Shown here: positions 1 to 6,895 of the stretch, in pieces
How the letters are laid out: every line of letters starts with the position of its first letter
Position numbering within the stretch: the first letter of the stretch is position 1
Assembly (NCBI GenBank): GCA_030590765.1
Contig: JAUVCP010000115.1
Span: 1-6,895 of the forward strand
DNA length: 6,895 nucleotides
From: Flavobacteriaceae bacterium
GTDB lineage: Bacteria; Bacteroidota; Bacteroidia; Flavobacteriales; Flavobacteriaceae
Direction of reading: 5' to 3'
Notes under the pieces: generated by a model
What the model was told of the DNA's origin: nothing
Database searches by the model: none
Seen by the model: only the letters and a program-made list of their open reading frames with translations
Program-made: the position numbers and the translations under genes

Positions 1-1544
1 TTAGCATATTCTTTTAATGCCTCAAAATTTGGCACCATTAATGCCGAAACAAACTTCTTTTGATCTCCAATTATGGCTATTTGATCTATAAAGGCATCAT
101 TTATCAGTACAGTTTCTAACTTTTGTGGTGCAATATATTTACCTCCTGAAGTTTTCATTAAATCTTTGATCCTATCTGTAATATACAAATTTCCTTGTTT
201 GTCAATTCTACCGGCATCTCCTGTTCTTAACCATCCATCCACAAAAGTATCTTCGGTTTGCTTCGGTTTTTTGTAATAGCCTTTCATCACACCTGGTCCT
301 TTTACTAAAATTTCATCATTAGCTCCAATTTTTATCTCTGAACCAGCAATGGTTTTTCCCACAGAAGCAAACTCTATATCTGTATCACCAAAAAGTGTAA
401 CAGTTGCCATTGTTTCCGTTAATCCATAACCTACTTTTACATTTATCCCTATTCCGTGAAAATATGCTACAATACTGGCATCTATAGGTGCTCCACCGCA
501 AGGCATCATTTTAATATCACCTCCAAAAATATCTTTTAATTTACTCAAAACAAGCTTGTTGGCAATTTTGTATTTCAACTCTAAAGGAGTTGGAGGTTTT
601 TTACCAAACCTTTTGTATTGATTATTGTACTTTTCACCAACTGCAACAGCCCATTTCATTAACTCTACTTTTATAACCGAAGATGTATTGACAATCTCTT
701 GAATTGCTCCATAAATTTTTTCATAAAATCTCGGAACCGCACACATATAATTTGGTTTTACTTCTTTTAGTGCATTGGCAATAAATTTTGGATTCTCATT
801 AAAATAAACTTCTATCCCATTATGTAAACAAAATAATACCCAATTATGCTCAAATACATGTGACAGCGGTAAAAAACTCAATGAAGATTCTTTATCAGAA
901 AATTCCAATTCTATTTCATGTGCTTTGATTGTATCTACAAAATTTGCATGATCTAACATCACGCCTTTTGGTTCACCCGTAGTACCCGAAGTATAAATAA
1001 TACATGCCAGATCAGAAAGTTTACACTCTTGATATCTGTTCTGTAGTTCTACGGTTATTTTTTCATTTTGTTCAATGGTAATAAAATCCTTTAAATAAAC
1101 AGACTTTTCTTTATTGCTAAATTCTATATCATTTTTAAAGGCAACGATCAACTTTAAAAATTTGTTATCCTTTAAAAGTTTAACCGCTTTGTCATATTGC
1201 TCCTGTTCTCCAACAAACAACACATTAATTTCTGCATCATTCACAATATATTCAACTTCTTTAGCCGAATTTGTAGCATAAAGCGGAACGGTTACAGCTC
1301 TTATACTCATAATAGCAAGGTCTGTAGTGATCCAATCCGAACTGTTTTGTGAATAGATCGCAACATTTTGTTGAGCCTCAACTCCAGCTTGTATAAGTGC
1401 AAGTGAAATTTGTTCTATTTGGTTTCCAAAATCTTTCCATGAAATTCCATGCCATTCTGATTTATCCTTATAGTAAATAGCATTCTTTTGCTGGTATTGC
1501 CCTATTGTTTTTCTAATATTTGCTCCGAGATTCTGGTACTTCAT
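1..1544 (-). CDS. Long-chain acyl-CoA synthetase (AMP-forming), partial at its C-terminus
   Basis: The protein activates fatty acids with ATP to an acyl-adenylate and transfers the acyl group to coenzyme A, feeding beta-oxidation or lipid synthesis; it is expected at the inner face of the membrane. The reading frame is open through 514 codons and runs off the left edge, last residues KEYA. Adenylate-forming motifs are all present in order: the P-loop YTSGTTGEPKG at residues 184-194, PLSHVFE at 226-232 (typical of the long-chain group), GYGLTE at 372-377, GWLRTGDAG at 437-445 and the hinge DRIKDLMKTSGGKYIAP at 457-473. From family knowledge the full protein is about 590-600 residues, so roughly 80 residues, including the C-terminal catalytic lysine, lie outside the window. 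The start is unambiguous: an in-frame stop lies about 20 bases upstream (1563-1565) and this is the first ATG after it. No Shine-Dalgarno sequence is seen. It is divergent from aspS. Chain-length preference cannot be read from sequence alone. Confidence 0.95.
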   Translation of the reverse strand, partial: MKYQNLGANIRKTIGQYQQKNAIYYKDKSEWHGISWKDFGNQIEQISLALIQAGVEAQQNVAIYSQNSSDWITTDLAIMSIRAVTVPLYATNSAKEVEYIVNDAEINVLFVGEQEQYDKAVKLLKDNKFLKLIVAFKNDIEFSNKEKSVYLKDFITIEQNEKITVELQNRYQECKLSDLACIIYTSGTTGEPKGVMLDHANFVDTIKAHEIELEFSDKESSLSFLPLSHVFEHNWVLFCLHNGIEVYFNENPKFIANALKEVKPNYMCAVPRFYEKIYGAIQEIVNTSSVIKVELMKWAVAVGEKYNNQYKRFGKKPPTPLELKYKIANKLVLSKLKDIFGGDIKMMPCGGAPIDASIVAYFHGIGINVKVGYGLTETMATVTLFGDTDIEFASVGKTIAGSEIKIGANDEILVKGPGVMKGYYKKPKQTEDTFVDGWLRTGDAGRIDKQGNLYITDRIKDLMKTSGGKYIAPQKLETVLINDAFIDQIAIIGDQKKFVSALMVPNFEALKEYA

Positions 1545-1642
1545 GGTTTGTTTTTTTACGAATCATTTCCAAATTATTGCGACTCAAAGATCACATTAAT
1601 TGAACTACTTATTTTTATTTTTTTAAATTTTAAGATTAGCAT

Positions 1643-1650
1643 CAAAAGTA
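1643..1650 (-). promoter_or_regulatory. Possible -7 box for the acyl-CoA synthetase gene
   Basis: Read on the minus strand this is TACTTTTG, an exact match to the Bacteroidota -7 consensus TAnnTTTG, about 100 bases upstream of the synthetase start. The only nearby TTG that could serve as a -33 element (1663-1665) is just 12 bases away, shorter than the usual 17-23, so the site is weakly supported and may be chance in AT-rich DNA. Confidence 0.25.
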
Positions 1651-1726
1651 CGATAAAAAATACAACCTTAAATTTACTGAAAAATAACTAAAGTATAAGG
1701 AAAACTATCTAATTATCAAGGTGTTT

Positions 1727-1799
1727 CGCCTTTAAAAAAAATTAAAACAATTTGCAGAAAACTCATAAGTAATTCACTAAATTTGCACCCGCCTTTAAA
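1727..1799 (+). repeat. 10-bp direct repeat flanking the aspS promoter
   Basis: The sequence CGCCTTTAAA occurs at 1727-1736 and again at 1790-1799, start to start 63 bp. The first copy lies upstream of the predicted -33 element and the second just downstream of the -7 box, over the expected transcription start. The second copy also supplies the left arm of a small hairpin, GCCT (1791-1794) and AGGC (1802-1805), with a 7-base loop in the predicted 5' leader. The repeat is seen directly; any regulatory role is inference. Confidence 0.4.
1752..1785 (+). promoter_or_regulatory. Bacteroidota-type sigma-70 promoter of aspS
   Basis: TTG at 1752-1754 and TAAATTTG at 1778-1785 match the -33 TTG and -7 TAnnTTTG elements of Bacteroidota housekeeping promoters, with a 23-base spacer at the upper end of the usual range. 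Transcription would start near 1790-1795, giving a leader of about 35 bases to the aspS ATG. The leader ends in A/T-rich sequence without a Shine-Dalgarno motif, as is common in this phylum. It is the best promoter match in the window. Confidence 0.65.
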
Positions 1800-1828
1800 C
1801 TAGGCAAAATTATTAAATTTTACAAAAA

Positions 1829-3589
1829 ATGTATAGAAGTCATCACAACGGAGAATTGAGACTAGAGAATGTAAACCAAGAAGTTACTCTGTCTGGCTGG
1901 GTACAAAAAGTACGTGATAAAGGTTTTATGATCTGGGTAGATTTGCGAGACAGATATGGAATCACACAACTGATATTTGATGAAGAGCGCAGCGATAAAA
2001 GTATTATGGAGCAGGCAAAAGCTTTGGGAAGAGAATTTGTTATTCAGGTAACTGGTACTGTTATTGAGCGTGAAGCTAAAAATTCAAATATAAAAACCGG
2101 TGATATTGAAATTCTGGTTTCTAAATTAACTCTTTTGAATTCGGCTAAAGTTCCTCCGTTTACCATTGAAGATGACACAGATGGTGGTGATGAATTACGA
2201 ATGAAATATCGTTATTTGGATATTCGAAGAAATCCGGTTCGTGAGAATTTAATTTTCAGATCAAAAGTGAGTATGGAGGTAAGGAATTACCTTAGCAAAG
2301 AAGGTTTTATTGATGTAGAAACGCCTTATTTGATAAAATCAACACCCGAAGGTGCACGTGATTTTGTTGTTCCATCTCGTATGAATGAAGGTCAGTTTTA
2401 TGCCTTACCACAATCACCGCAAACATTTAAGCAATTGTTGATGATAGGCGGAATAGACAAATACTTTCAAATAGTAAAGTGCTTTAGAGATGAAGATCTA
2501 AGAGCCGATCGTCAACCTGAATTTACACAAATTGATTGCGAAATGGCCTTTGTTGAGCAGGAAGACATTTTAAATGTTTTTGAAGGTTTAACACGTCATT
2601 TGTTAAAAGAGATCAAAGGAGTAGAGGTTGGTGATTTTCCCAGAATGACCTATAAAGAGGCCATGAAAACATATGGTAATGACAAACCGGATATTCGTTT
2701 TGATATGAAATTTGGCGAATTGAATGATCTTGCAAAAAACAAAGGATTTGGAGTTTTTGATTCACAGGAATTAGTGGTTGGAATAGCTGCTCCAGGTTGT
2801 GCAAACTATTCCCGTAAACAAACCGATAAACTGATCGATTTTGTAAAACGTCCACAGGTTGGTGCCAATGGAATGATATGGGCAAAATATAACGAAGACG
2901 GTACTTTTAAATCATCCGTTGATAAGTTCTTTAATCAGGAAGATCTGGCTGCTTGGGCAGATAGACTGCATGCTAAAAAAGGAGATCTGATGCTGATCAT
3001 GGCAGGTGATGCAGATAAAACACGAACACAATTAAGTGTTTTACGCATGGAAATGGCAGAAAGATTAAACCTGAGAAATCCTAAGGAATTTGCCCCTCTT
3101 TGGGTGGTAGATTTCCCTCTTTTAGAGTGGGATGAAGAAACAGGAAGATATCATGCAATGCACCATCCGTTTACTTCACCAAAACCGGAGGATATGAACA
3201 TGTTGGAAACAAATCCTGGTAAAGTAAGAGCAAATGCCTATGATATGGTTTTGAATGGAAATGAGATTGGTGGAGGTTCTATCAGAATTTTTGATAAAAA
3301 AATGCAATCCAGAATGTTTGATCTACTTGGTTTTACAAAAGAAGAAGCTCAAAATCAATTTGGGTTTTTAATGAATGCCTTTGAATATGGAGCACCACCA
3401 CATGGAGGAATTGCATTTGGATTAGATAGACTGGTAGCCATTTTAGGCGGACAAGAAACGATTCGTGACTTTATTGCTTTTCCTAAAAATAATTCAGGAA
3501 GAGATGTGATGATCGATGCGCCATCTAGTATTGATGAAATGCAGCTAGAAGAACTGAATTTGAAGTTGGATTTAAAAGATCTTAAATAA
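1829..3589 (+). CDS. aspS: Aspartyl-tRNA synthetase, bacterial type
   Basis: This cytoplasmic class IIb synthetase attaches aspartate to tRNA-Asp using ATP. At 586 residues it has the full length of bacterial AspRS. An N-terminal OB-fold anticodon-binding domain (about 1-105) is followed by the catalytic core, which is interrupted by a GAD insertion domain (about 290-400). Class II motif 1 lies around the ETP at 164-166; STPEGARD at 171-178 and QSPQTFK at 195-201 shape the aspartate pocket. Motif 2 is [16 protein letters not shown] at 219-234 with the ATP-binding R220. MHHPFTSP starts at 444, E479 and R486 sit in the [10 protein letters not shown] stretch, and motif 3 GLDRL at 531-535 carries R534. 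Every expected catalytic residue is present. Position 31 (RDKG) is Lys, not the His typical of non-discriminating enzymes, so it is probably specific for tRNA-Asp (inference). It has its own promoter and a likely terminator, so it seems monocistronic. Confidence 0.99.
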   Translation: MYRSHHNGELRLENVNQEVTLSGWVQKVRDKGFMIWVDLRDRYGITQLIFDEERSDKSIMEQAKALGREFVIQVTGTVIEREAKNSNIKTGDIEILVSKLTLLNSAKVPPFTIEDDTDGGDELRMKYRYLDIRRNPVRENLIFRSKVSMEVRNYLSKEGFIDVETPYLIKSTPEGARDFVVPSRMNEGQFYALPQSPQTFKQLLMIGGIDKYFQIVKCFRDEDLRADRQPEFTQIDCEMAFVEQEDILNVFEGLTRHLLKEIKGVEVGDFPRMTYKEAMKTYGNDKPDIRFDMKFGELNDLAKNKGFGVFDSQELVVGIAAPGCANYSRKQTDKLIDFVKRPQVGANGMIWAKYNEDGTFKSSVDKFFNQEDLAAWADRLHAKKGDLMLIMAGDADKTRTQLSVLRMEMAERLNLRNPKEFAPLWVVDFPLLEWDEETGRYHAMHHPFTSPKPEDMNMLETNPGKVRANAYDMVLNGNEIGGGSIRIFDKKMQSRMFDLLGFTKEEAQNQFGFLMNAFEYGAPPHGGIAFGLDRLVAILGGQETIRDFIAFPKNNSGRDVMIDAPSSIDEMQLEELNLKLDLKDLK

Positions 3590-3590
3590 A

Positions 3591-3636
3591 AAAAAGGTGA
3601 TTTACCATAGAAAATCCCATTTTTATTCGTTTTTTA
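3591..3636 (+). terminator. Probable intrinsic terminator after aspS
   Basis: Beginning one base after the aspS stop codon, an AAAAAGG-t-GATTT arm (3591-3603) pairs with AAATCCC-a-TTTTT (3612-3624), leaving one single-base bulge on each side and an 8-base loop. A T-run (3630-3635) follows after ATTCG. The GC content of the stem is low, as expected in this AT-rich genome, and the bulges weaken it, so termination is likely but not certain. Confidence 0.5.
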
Positions 3637-3852
3637 CTATTTTAGTGTTGCTTATTTAAGCCTTATAAAAAATCAAATCGTTATCAAAAAAATGGAAGAT
3701 CCCTATTAACTTTATGTTTATTGGTTCAAATACTGAAAAATTTCCTTATAAAATAGAGGATTTAGGTGGAGTTAGATTAATAATTTAAAATGCTACAGTT
3801 TCCTTTTTACATAACTATTCCATATAAAAAAATGTAAATTATATAAATATAC

Positions 3853-5640
3853 ATGCCAAAATTAAGAGTGCTGATAAGGAAGTTTTATAAATGGAGATAT
3901 AAACATATCTCTAACAGTCAATTCATTGGAATTGCAAGTGCGATCATTGGTTTTTTGGCAGGACTTGGTGCGGTAGTATTAAAAAACTTAACCCACTTAA
4001 TTCAGGAATTACTGGAGGGAGAATTTATCAAAGATATCCATCAGATTTTTTATTTTTTATTCCCTATCATAGGGTTGTTTCTGGTGATTCTTACCATAAA
4101 ATATATTATTAAAAAACCTGTTGGTCACGGTATTCCTTCAACACTATTTGCTATTTCCAAATTGAAAGGTATAATGCCAAGTTACCAAATGTGGGGCTCT
4201 ATAATTACAGCTCCGTTAACCGTTGGTTTTGGAGGGTCAGTGGGTTTAGAAGGCCCTACAGTTGCAACTGGAGCTGCTTTAGGATCTAATTTTTCAAGAT
4301 TATTTCATTTGAACCAAACAACACGAACTTTACTGATAGGTGCTGCCGCAGCAGGAGCAATGTCTTCTATATTTAAAGCTCCAATTGCTGCAATTGTTTT
4401 TGCTGTTGAGATCTTTAGTCTGGAATTGACTTTAGCCTCTATGGTTCCATTATTACTGGCATCTATTACGGCAGTATTAACATCTTATTTCTTTTTTGGT
4501 GATGATGTTTTACTTCACTTTCAAATACAAGATAAATTTGCATTAAATGATGTAACTTTTTATGTTTTATTAGGCGTTACTTCATCTATGTTTTCCATTT
4601 ATTTTAGTAAGGTTTATTTTGCTATTGGAGATTTTTTTAAAAAGTTTGGTAGTCCGTACAAACGCTTATTAATTGGTGGAATTTTATTAGGCGCCATTGT
4701 TTACCTTATTCCTCCTCTTTTTGGTGAAGGTTTTGCAACCATAAATAACATCCTAAAAGGAAATACTGCAGATATTGTTTCCAATAATATTTTTCATACG
4801 GTTACTAATAATATCTGGTCTATTATAGCATTACTTTTTGGATTGGTAATGTTTAAAGTAGTGGCAATGTCTCTCACTTTTGGAGCTGGTGGTGTAGGTG
4901 GTGTTTTTGCTCCTACCTTATTTACAGGAAGTATATCAGGATATATATTTGCCTCCGTTGTCAATCACAGTAACTTATTTGATCATCAATTATCATCCAC
5001 AAATTTTGCTATGGTTGGTATGGCAGGGTTAATGGCAGGAGTATTACAGGCACCTTTAACTGCCATATTTCTAATTGCTGAAATTACAGGTGGTTATGAG
5101 CTTTTTGTACCCTTAATGATTGTTGCTTCTATCTCCTTTTTAATTACAAAACATTATATTCCACATAATATTTATGCTGCCGAATTAGCTAAAAAAGGTC
5201 AGTTGATAACACACGATAAAGATAAAAATGTATTGATGATGTTAGATTTAGATAAAGTTATTGAAACTAACTTTGTCAATCTTTCTCCTGATATGAATTT
5301 AGGAGAAATCGTTAACAATGCAGTAGCAAAGTCTACGCGAAATCATTTTCCTGTGGTGAATGATGAAAATGAATTCTTAGGTATACTTTCTCTTAATGAT
5401 ATAAGAAGTGTCATGTTTAATAAAGATTTGTACGAAACAGTACAAGTTAGAAGTTTAATGCATGCTGCAACCGATATTATTTGCTATGAAAAAGACTCTG
5501 CTGAAGAAATTCTGAATAAATTTAAAAGAACCGGTTCATGGAACTTAGTGGTTGTAAAAAATGGCAAATACAACGGTTTTATCTCAAAATCAAGATTACT
5601 AACAGCCTATCGAAGAAAATTAATTCAGGTTACGTCTTAA
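3853..5640 (+). CDS. CLC-family chloride channel/transporter with tandem CBS domains
   Basis: This integral inner-membrane protein of 595 residues moves chloride or related anions. After a short basic N-terminus, hydrophobic helices run from about residue 24 to 450; the first two clear ones are 24-50 and 65-86. The anion-path motifs are visible: GHGIP at 91-95 (family GSGIP), GLEGP at 131-135 with gating glutamate E133, GVFAP at 350-354, and Y441, which aligns with the central tyrosine of E. coli ClC. In FKAPIAAIVFAVEI (174-187) the position of the internal proton glutamate is I187. Two cytosolic CBS domains follow, about 474-523 and 532-590, which in this family usually bind adenine nucleotides and tune transport. 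Whether it is a channel or a proton antiporter cannot be decided from sequence. The ATG is preceded by AT-rich sequence without a Shine-Dalgarno motif. The 263-bp gap upstream holds no exact TAnnTTTG box (no TTTG on the plus strand), so the promoter is unidentified. Confidence 0.95.
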   Translation: MPKLRVLIRKFYKWRYKHISNSQFIGIASAIIGFLAGLGAVVLKNLTHLIQELLEGEFIKDIHQIFYFLFPIIGLFLVILTIKYIIKKPVGHGIPSTLFAISKLKGIMPSYQMWGSIITAPLTVGFGGSVGLEGPTVATGAALGSNFSRLFHLNQTTRTLLIGAAAAGAMSSIFKAPIAAIVFAVEIFSLELTLASMVPLLLASITAVLTSYFFFGDDVLLHFQIQDKFALNDVTFYVLLGVTSSMFSIYFSKVYFAIGDFFKKFGSPYKRLLIGGILLGAIVYLIPPLFGEGFATINNILKGNTADIVSNNIFHTVTNNIWSIIALLFGLVMFKVVAMSLTFGAGGVGGVFAPTLFTGSISGYIFASVVNHSNLFDHQLSSTNFAMVGMAGLMAGVLQAPLTAIFLIAEITGGYELFVPLMIVASISFLITKHYIPHNIYAAELAKKGQLITHDKDKNVLMMLDLDKVIETNFVNLSPDMNLGEIVNNAVAKSTRNHFPVVNDENEFLGILSLNDIRSVMFNKDLYETVQVRSLMHAATDIICYEKDSAEEILNKFKRTGSWNLVVVKNGKYNGFISKSRLLTAYRRKLIQVTS

Positions 5641-5695
5641 TAGAGACTCCATTCTTAAAATTCCTATCTCAAAAAGAGAGAAATATTATTATTTT

Positions 5696-5772
5696 TGCCA
5701 TTCCGACTGAAATGGAGGAATCTCAAACCAGGATTTCAATAGTTAGATCTTTCGACTGCGCTCAAGTTGACA
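5696..5772. repeat. Degenerate intergenic inverted repeat between convergent genes
   Basis: A left arm (5696-5723, containing CATTCCGAC and GGAGGAATCT) and a right arm (5745-5772, containing AGATCTTTCGACTGCGCTC) are each 28 bases and flank a 21-base spacer. Aligning the left arm with the reverse complement of the right gives 15 of 28 matches without gaps, best at the inner AATCT/AGAT ends and the outer TG/CA ends. The stretch is more GC-rich than its surroundings. From memory, similar CATTCCGAC...GGAATCT and AGATTTCTCGACTGCGCTCG arms recur between genes in many flavobacterial genomes, so I read this as a decayed copy of a dispersed palindromic repeat. It lies between the ends of the CLC gene and glpQ, where a hairpin could also help end transcription from either side. 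Confidence 0.55.
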
Positions 5773-5810
5773 TTTAAACCTGTTTTTAAGACTGCCTCTT
5801 TTTTTGATAT

Positions 5811-6797
5811 CTACTTATTTAAAAAAATTACTACTTTGTCTGGGAAATCTGTAAAAGCTCCATCAATATTTGCCTCATAAAATCCCATTTCCAATAATTT
5901 TTCAAAAGAAGCTACTTTTCCTAACTGATCGGCTCTAAAGGTAAAAGCATGCACCTTTAAATTACGGGCATGTGCATTTTTTACCAAATCAGAATAAATT
6001 ACATTTCCATTTTTATCAATACTTTCAATGATTGCTCTGATAGATGGGCCTATCCCATCAGCATAGGTTTTAAATTTATCCAAATCTTTTTCATTGATTC
6101 TTCTTCCAACCAATTGAACTAAAAAAAGCTCACTGTTTAATTCAGTCCTGATTCGTTTTAATTCAATCTCATCAAAACATTGTAAAATACAGTTGTCTGA
6201 TTTAGTTTTGTAACCATATTCTGTTAAAATACCCAAAACAATCTTTGAAATATCCTTACCTGATTTTCGATGAAACTCCGGATTTTTTATTTCGGGATAA
6301 ATTCCAATCGTGTTCCCAGTACTTTTATTTAGCCCTTGAATAAGTTCAATTTCATCCTGAAAAGAATGTAATTTAAAATTAGATTTCCCGTAAGGAAACC
6401 TATTAGGGTAAACAGCTTCCTTTGTTTTTGGAACAAACCTTTCAAAGACATTTAATTGTTGTAATTCTTTATAAGTAAAATCAATAACATAAAAATGACC
6501 ATCATTTCTTACCCTTGACGGAAATTTTGTGTATACATCTGTAATATCATCCAAATGAATATCGTGAATAACAATAGGCACATCATCCTTACTCAAAACA
6601 AGATCCTGCTCAATAAAATCAGGATGCATCGCATATGCCATCGCTTTTGATTCCAAGGTATGTTCTGGCAAATATCCTGAAGCTCCTCTATGAGCGATAA
6701 CAATCTTTTTTGCTTTTGAATTCATTTTGTTTTGAGATCTTAAATTAACACTCCCTGCCATAAACAGAATGATGATTAGTGCAATAGTTTTATACAT
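5811..6797 (-). CDS. glpQ: Secreted glycerophosphodiester phosphodiesterase
   Basis: GlpQ hydrolyses glycerophosphodiesters such as glycerophosphocholine or glycerophosphoethanolamine to sn-glycerol 3-phosphate and the alcohol, salvaging deacylated phospholipids. The 328-residue protein starts with a Sec-type signal peptide (hydrophobic 5-15, then a polar stretch to about 22, no lipobox Cys), so it should be periplasmic. The TIM-barrel GDPD signature is complete: AHRGASGYLPEHTLE at 35-49 with catalytic H36, E63 and D65 as metal ligands, HD at 78-79 with the second catalytic histidine, YPEIKNP at 167-173 with metal ligand E169, and FTDFPDK near the C-terminus. Similarity to E. coli GlpQ runs along the whole length (for example LQCFDEIELKRI against its LQCFDADELKRI). 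It is about 30 residues shorter, mainly because a loop after LVQL is reduced to GRRINEK. It converges with the CLC gene. Upstream, TATCTTTA (minus strand, 6827-6820) matches seven of eight positions counting the two free ones, without a well-placed -33, so the promoter is uncertain. Confidence 0.97.
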   Translation of the reverse strand: MYKTIALIIILFMAGSVNLRSQNKMNSKAKKIVIAHRGASGYLPEHTLESKAMAYAMHPDFIEQDLVLSKDDVPIVIHDIHLDDITDVYTKFPSRVRNDGHFYVIDFTYKELQQLNVFERFVPKTKEAVYPNRFPYGKSNFKLHSFQDEIELIQGLNKSTGNTIGIYPEIKNPEFHRKSGKDISKIVLGILTEYGYKTKSDNCILQCFDEIELKRIRTELNSELFLVQLVGRRINEKDLDKFKTYADGIGPSIRAIIESIDKNGNVIYSDLVKNAHARNLKVHAFTFRADQLGKVASFEKLLEMGFYEANIDGAFTDFPDKVVIFLNK

Positions 6798-6895
6798 TTT
6801 TTGATGAGTTAATTAAATATAAAGATAGTATATTTTGTAAACACATGGATTCCTTTCAAAAAAAGACTTGCATAGCTATTACGCAAAGTTCAACA

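Noticed and set aside
1488..1691. 67-codon plus-strand ORF across the start of the acyl-CoA synthetase gene
   Set aside because: Its 5' part is antisense to the synthetase N-terminus and the rest is low-complexity AT-rich intergenic sequence; the Ile/Leu/Phe/Lys-rich product shows no domain.
2613..2885. 90-codon minus-strand ORF inside aspS
   Set aside because: It lies wholly antisense to a strongly conserved gene and its translation has no recognisable motif.
3714..3788. 24-codon ORF starting ATG TTT ATT GGT in the aspS-CLC gap
   Set aside because: Short, no ribosome-binding signal or promoter, no recognisable family; expected by chance in an AT-rich spacer.
5667..5679. TCTC-AAAAA-GAGA hairpin 27 bases after the CLC stop, followed by AT-rich sequence
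   Set aside because: A 4-bp stem without a clean T-run is too weak to call a terminator.
5538..5777. 79-codon plus-strand ORF overlapping the end of the CLC gene
   Set aside because: It is an out-of-frame reading of the second CBS domain that continues through the intergenic inverted repeat; the tail is translated repeat DNA.
6845..6895. Open plus-strand frame beginning MDSFQKKTC and reaching the right edge, divergent from glpQ
   Set aside because: Only 17 codons are visible and the upstream TATTTTG is one base short of a -7 box spacing; it could be a real gene start, but the window cannot support it.
1..6895. Search for a novel multi-gene system, CRISPR array, insertion sequence or RNA gene
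   Set aside because: All four substantial genes belong to well-known families, arranged as independent units; no regularly spaced repeats, transposase, tRNA-like fold or toxin-antitoxin pair was seen.

Overview
The window is an ordinary stretch of housekeeping and accessory-metabolism genes from an AT-rich member of the Bacteroidota, most likely a Flavobacteriaceae-type organism. The evidence is the strong AT bias, start codons preceded by A/T-rich sequence with no Shine-Dalgarno motif, a clean TTG / TAnnTTTG Bacteroidota-type promoter ahead of aspS, and a degenerate intergenic inverted repeat of a kind I associate, from memory, with flavobacterial genomes. No species can be named from what is here.

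Layout. Bases 1-1544 (minus) hold the first 514 codons of a long-chain acyl-CoA synthetase; its C-terminal end lies beyond the left edge. A 284-bp divergent intergenic region (1545-1828) separates it from aspS (1829-3589, plus), a complete bacterial-type aspartyl-tRNA synthetase. A bulged hairpin with a T-rich tail follows the aspS stop and probably terminates it. After a 263-bp gap comes a CLC-family chloride channel/transporter with two C-terminal CBS domains (3853-5640, plus). It converges on glpQ (5811-6797, minus), a secreted glycerophosphodiester phosphodiesterase. The 170 bp between these two genes contain an imperfect 28/21/28 inverted repeat. The last 98 bases are the upstream region of glpQ.

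The four genes do not form a pathway. Each appears to be its own transcription unit: divergent pair, then terminator-separated, then convergent. The acyl-CoA synthetase (fatty-acid activation) and GlpQ (deacylated phospholipid salvage) both touch lipid turnover but are not linked by operon structure. I found no CRISPR array, insertion sequence, RNA gene, phage or defence module, and nothing I would call an undescribed system. The most notable points are the CLC protein, which keeps the external gating glutamate and central tyrosine but has Ile at the internal proton-glutamate position and His in the GSGIP motif; the degraded dispersed-type repeat between the convergent genes; and a 10-bp direct repeat flanking the aspS promoter at 63-bp spacing.
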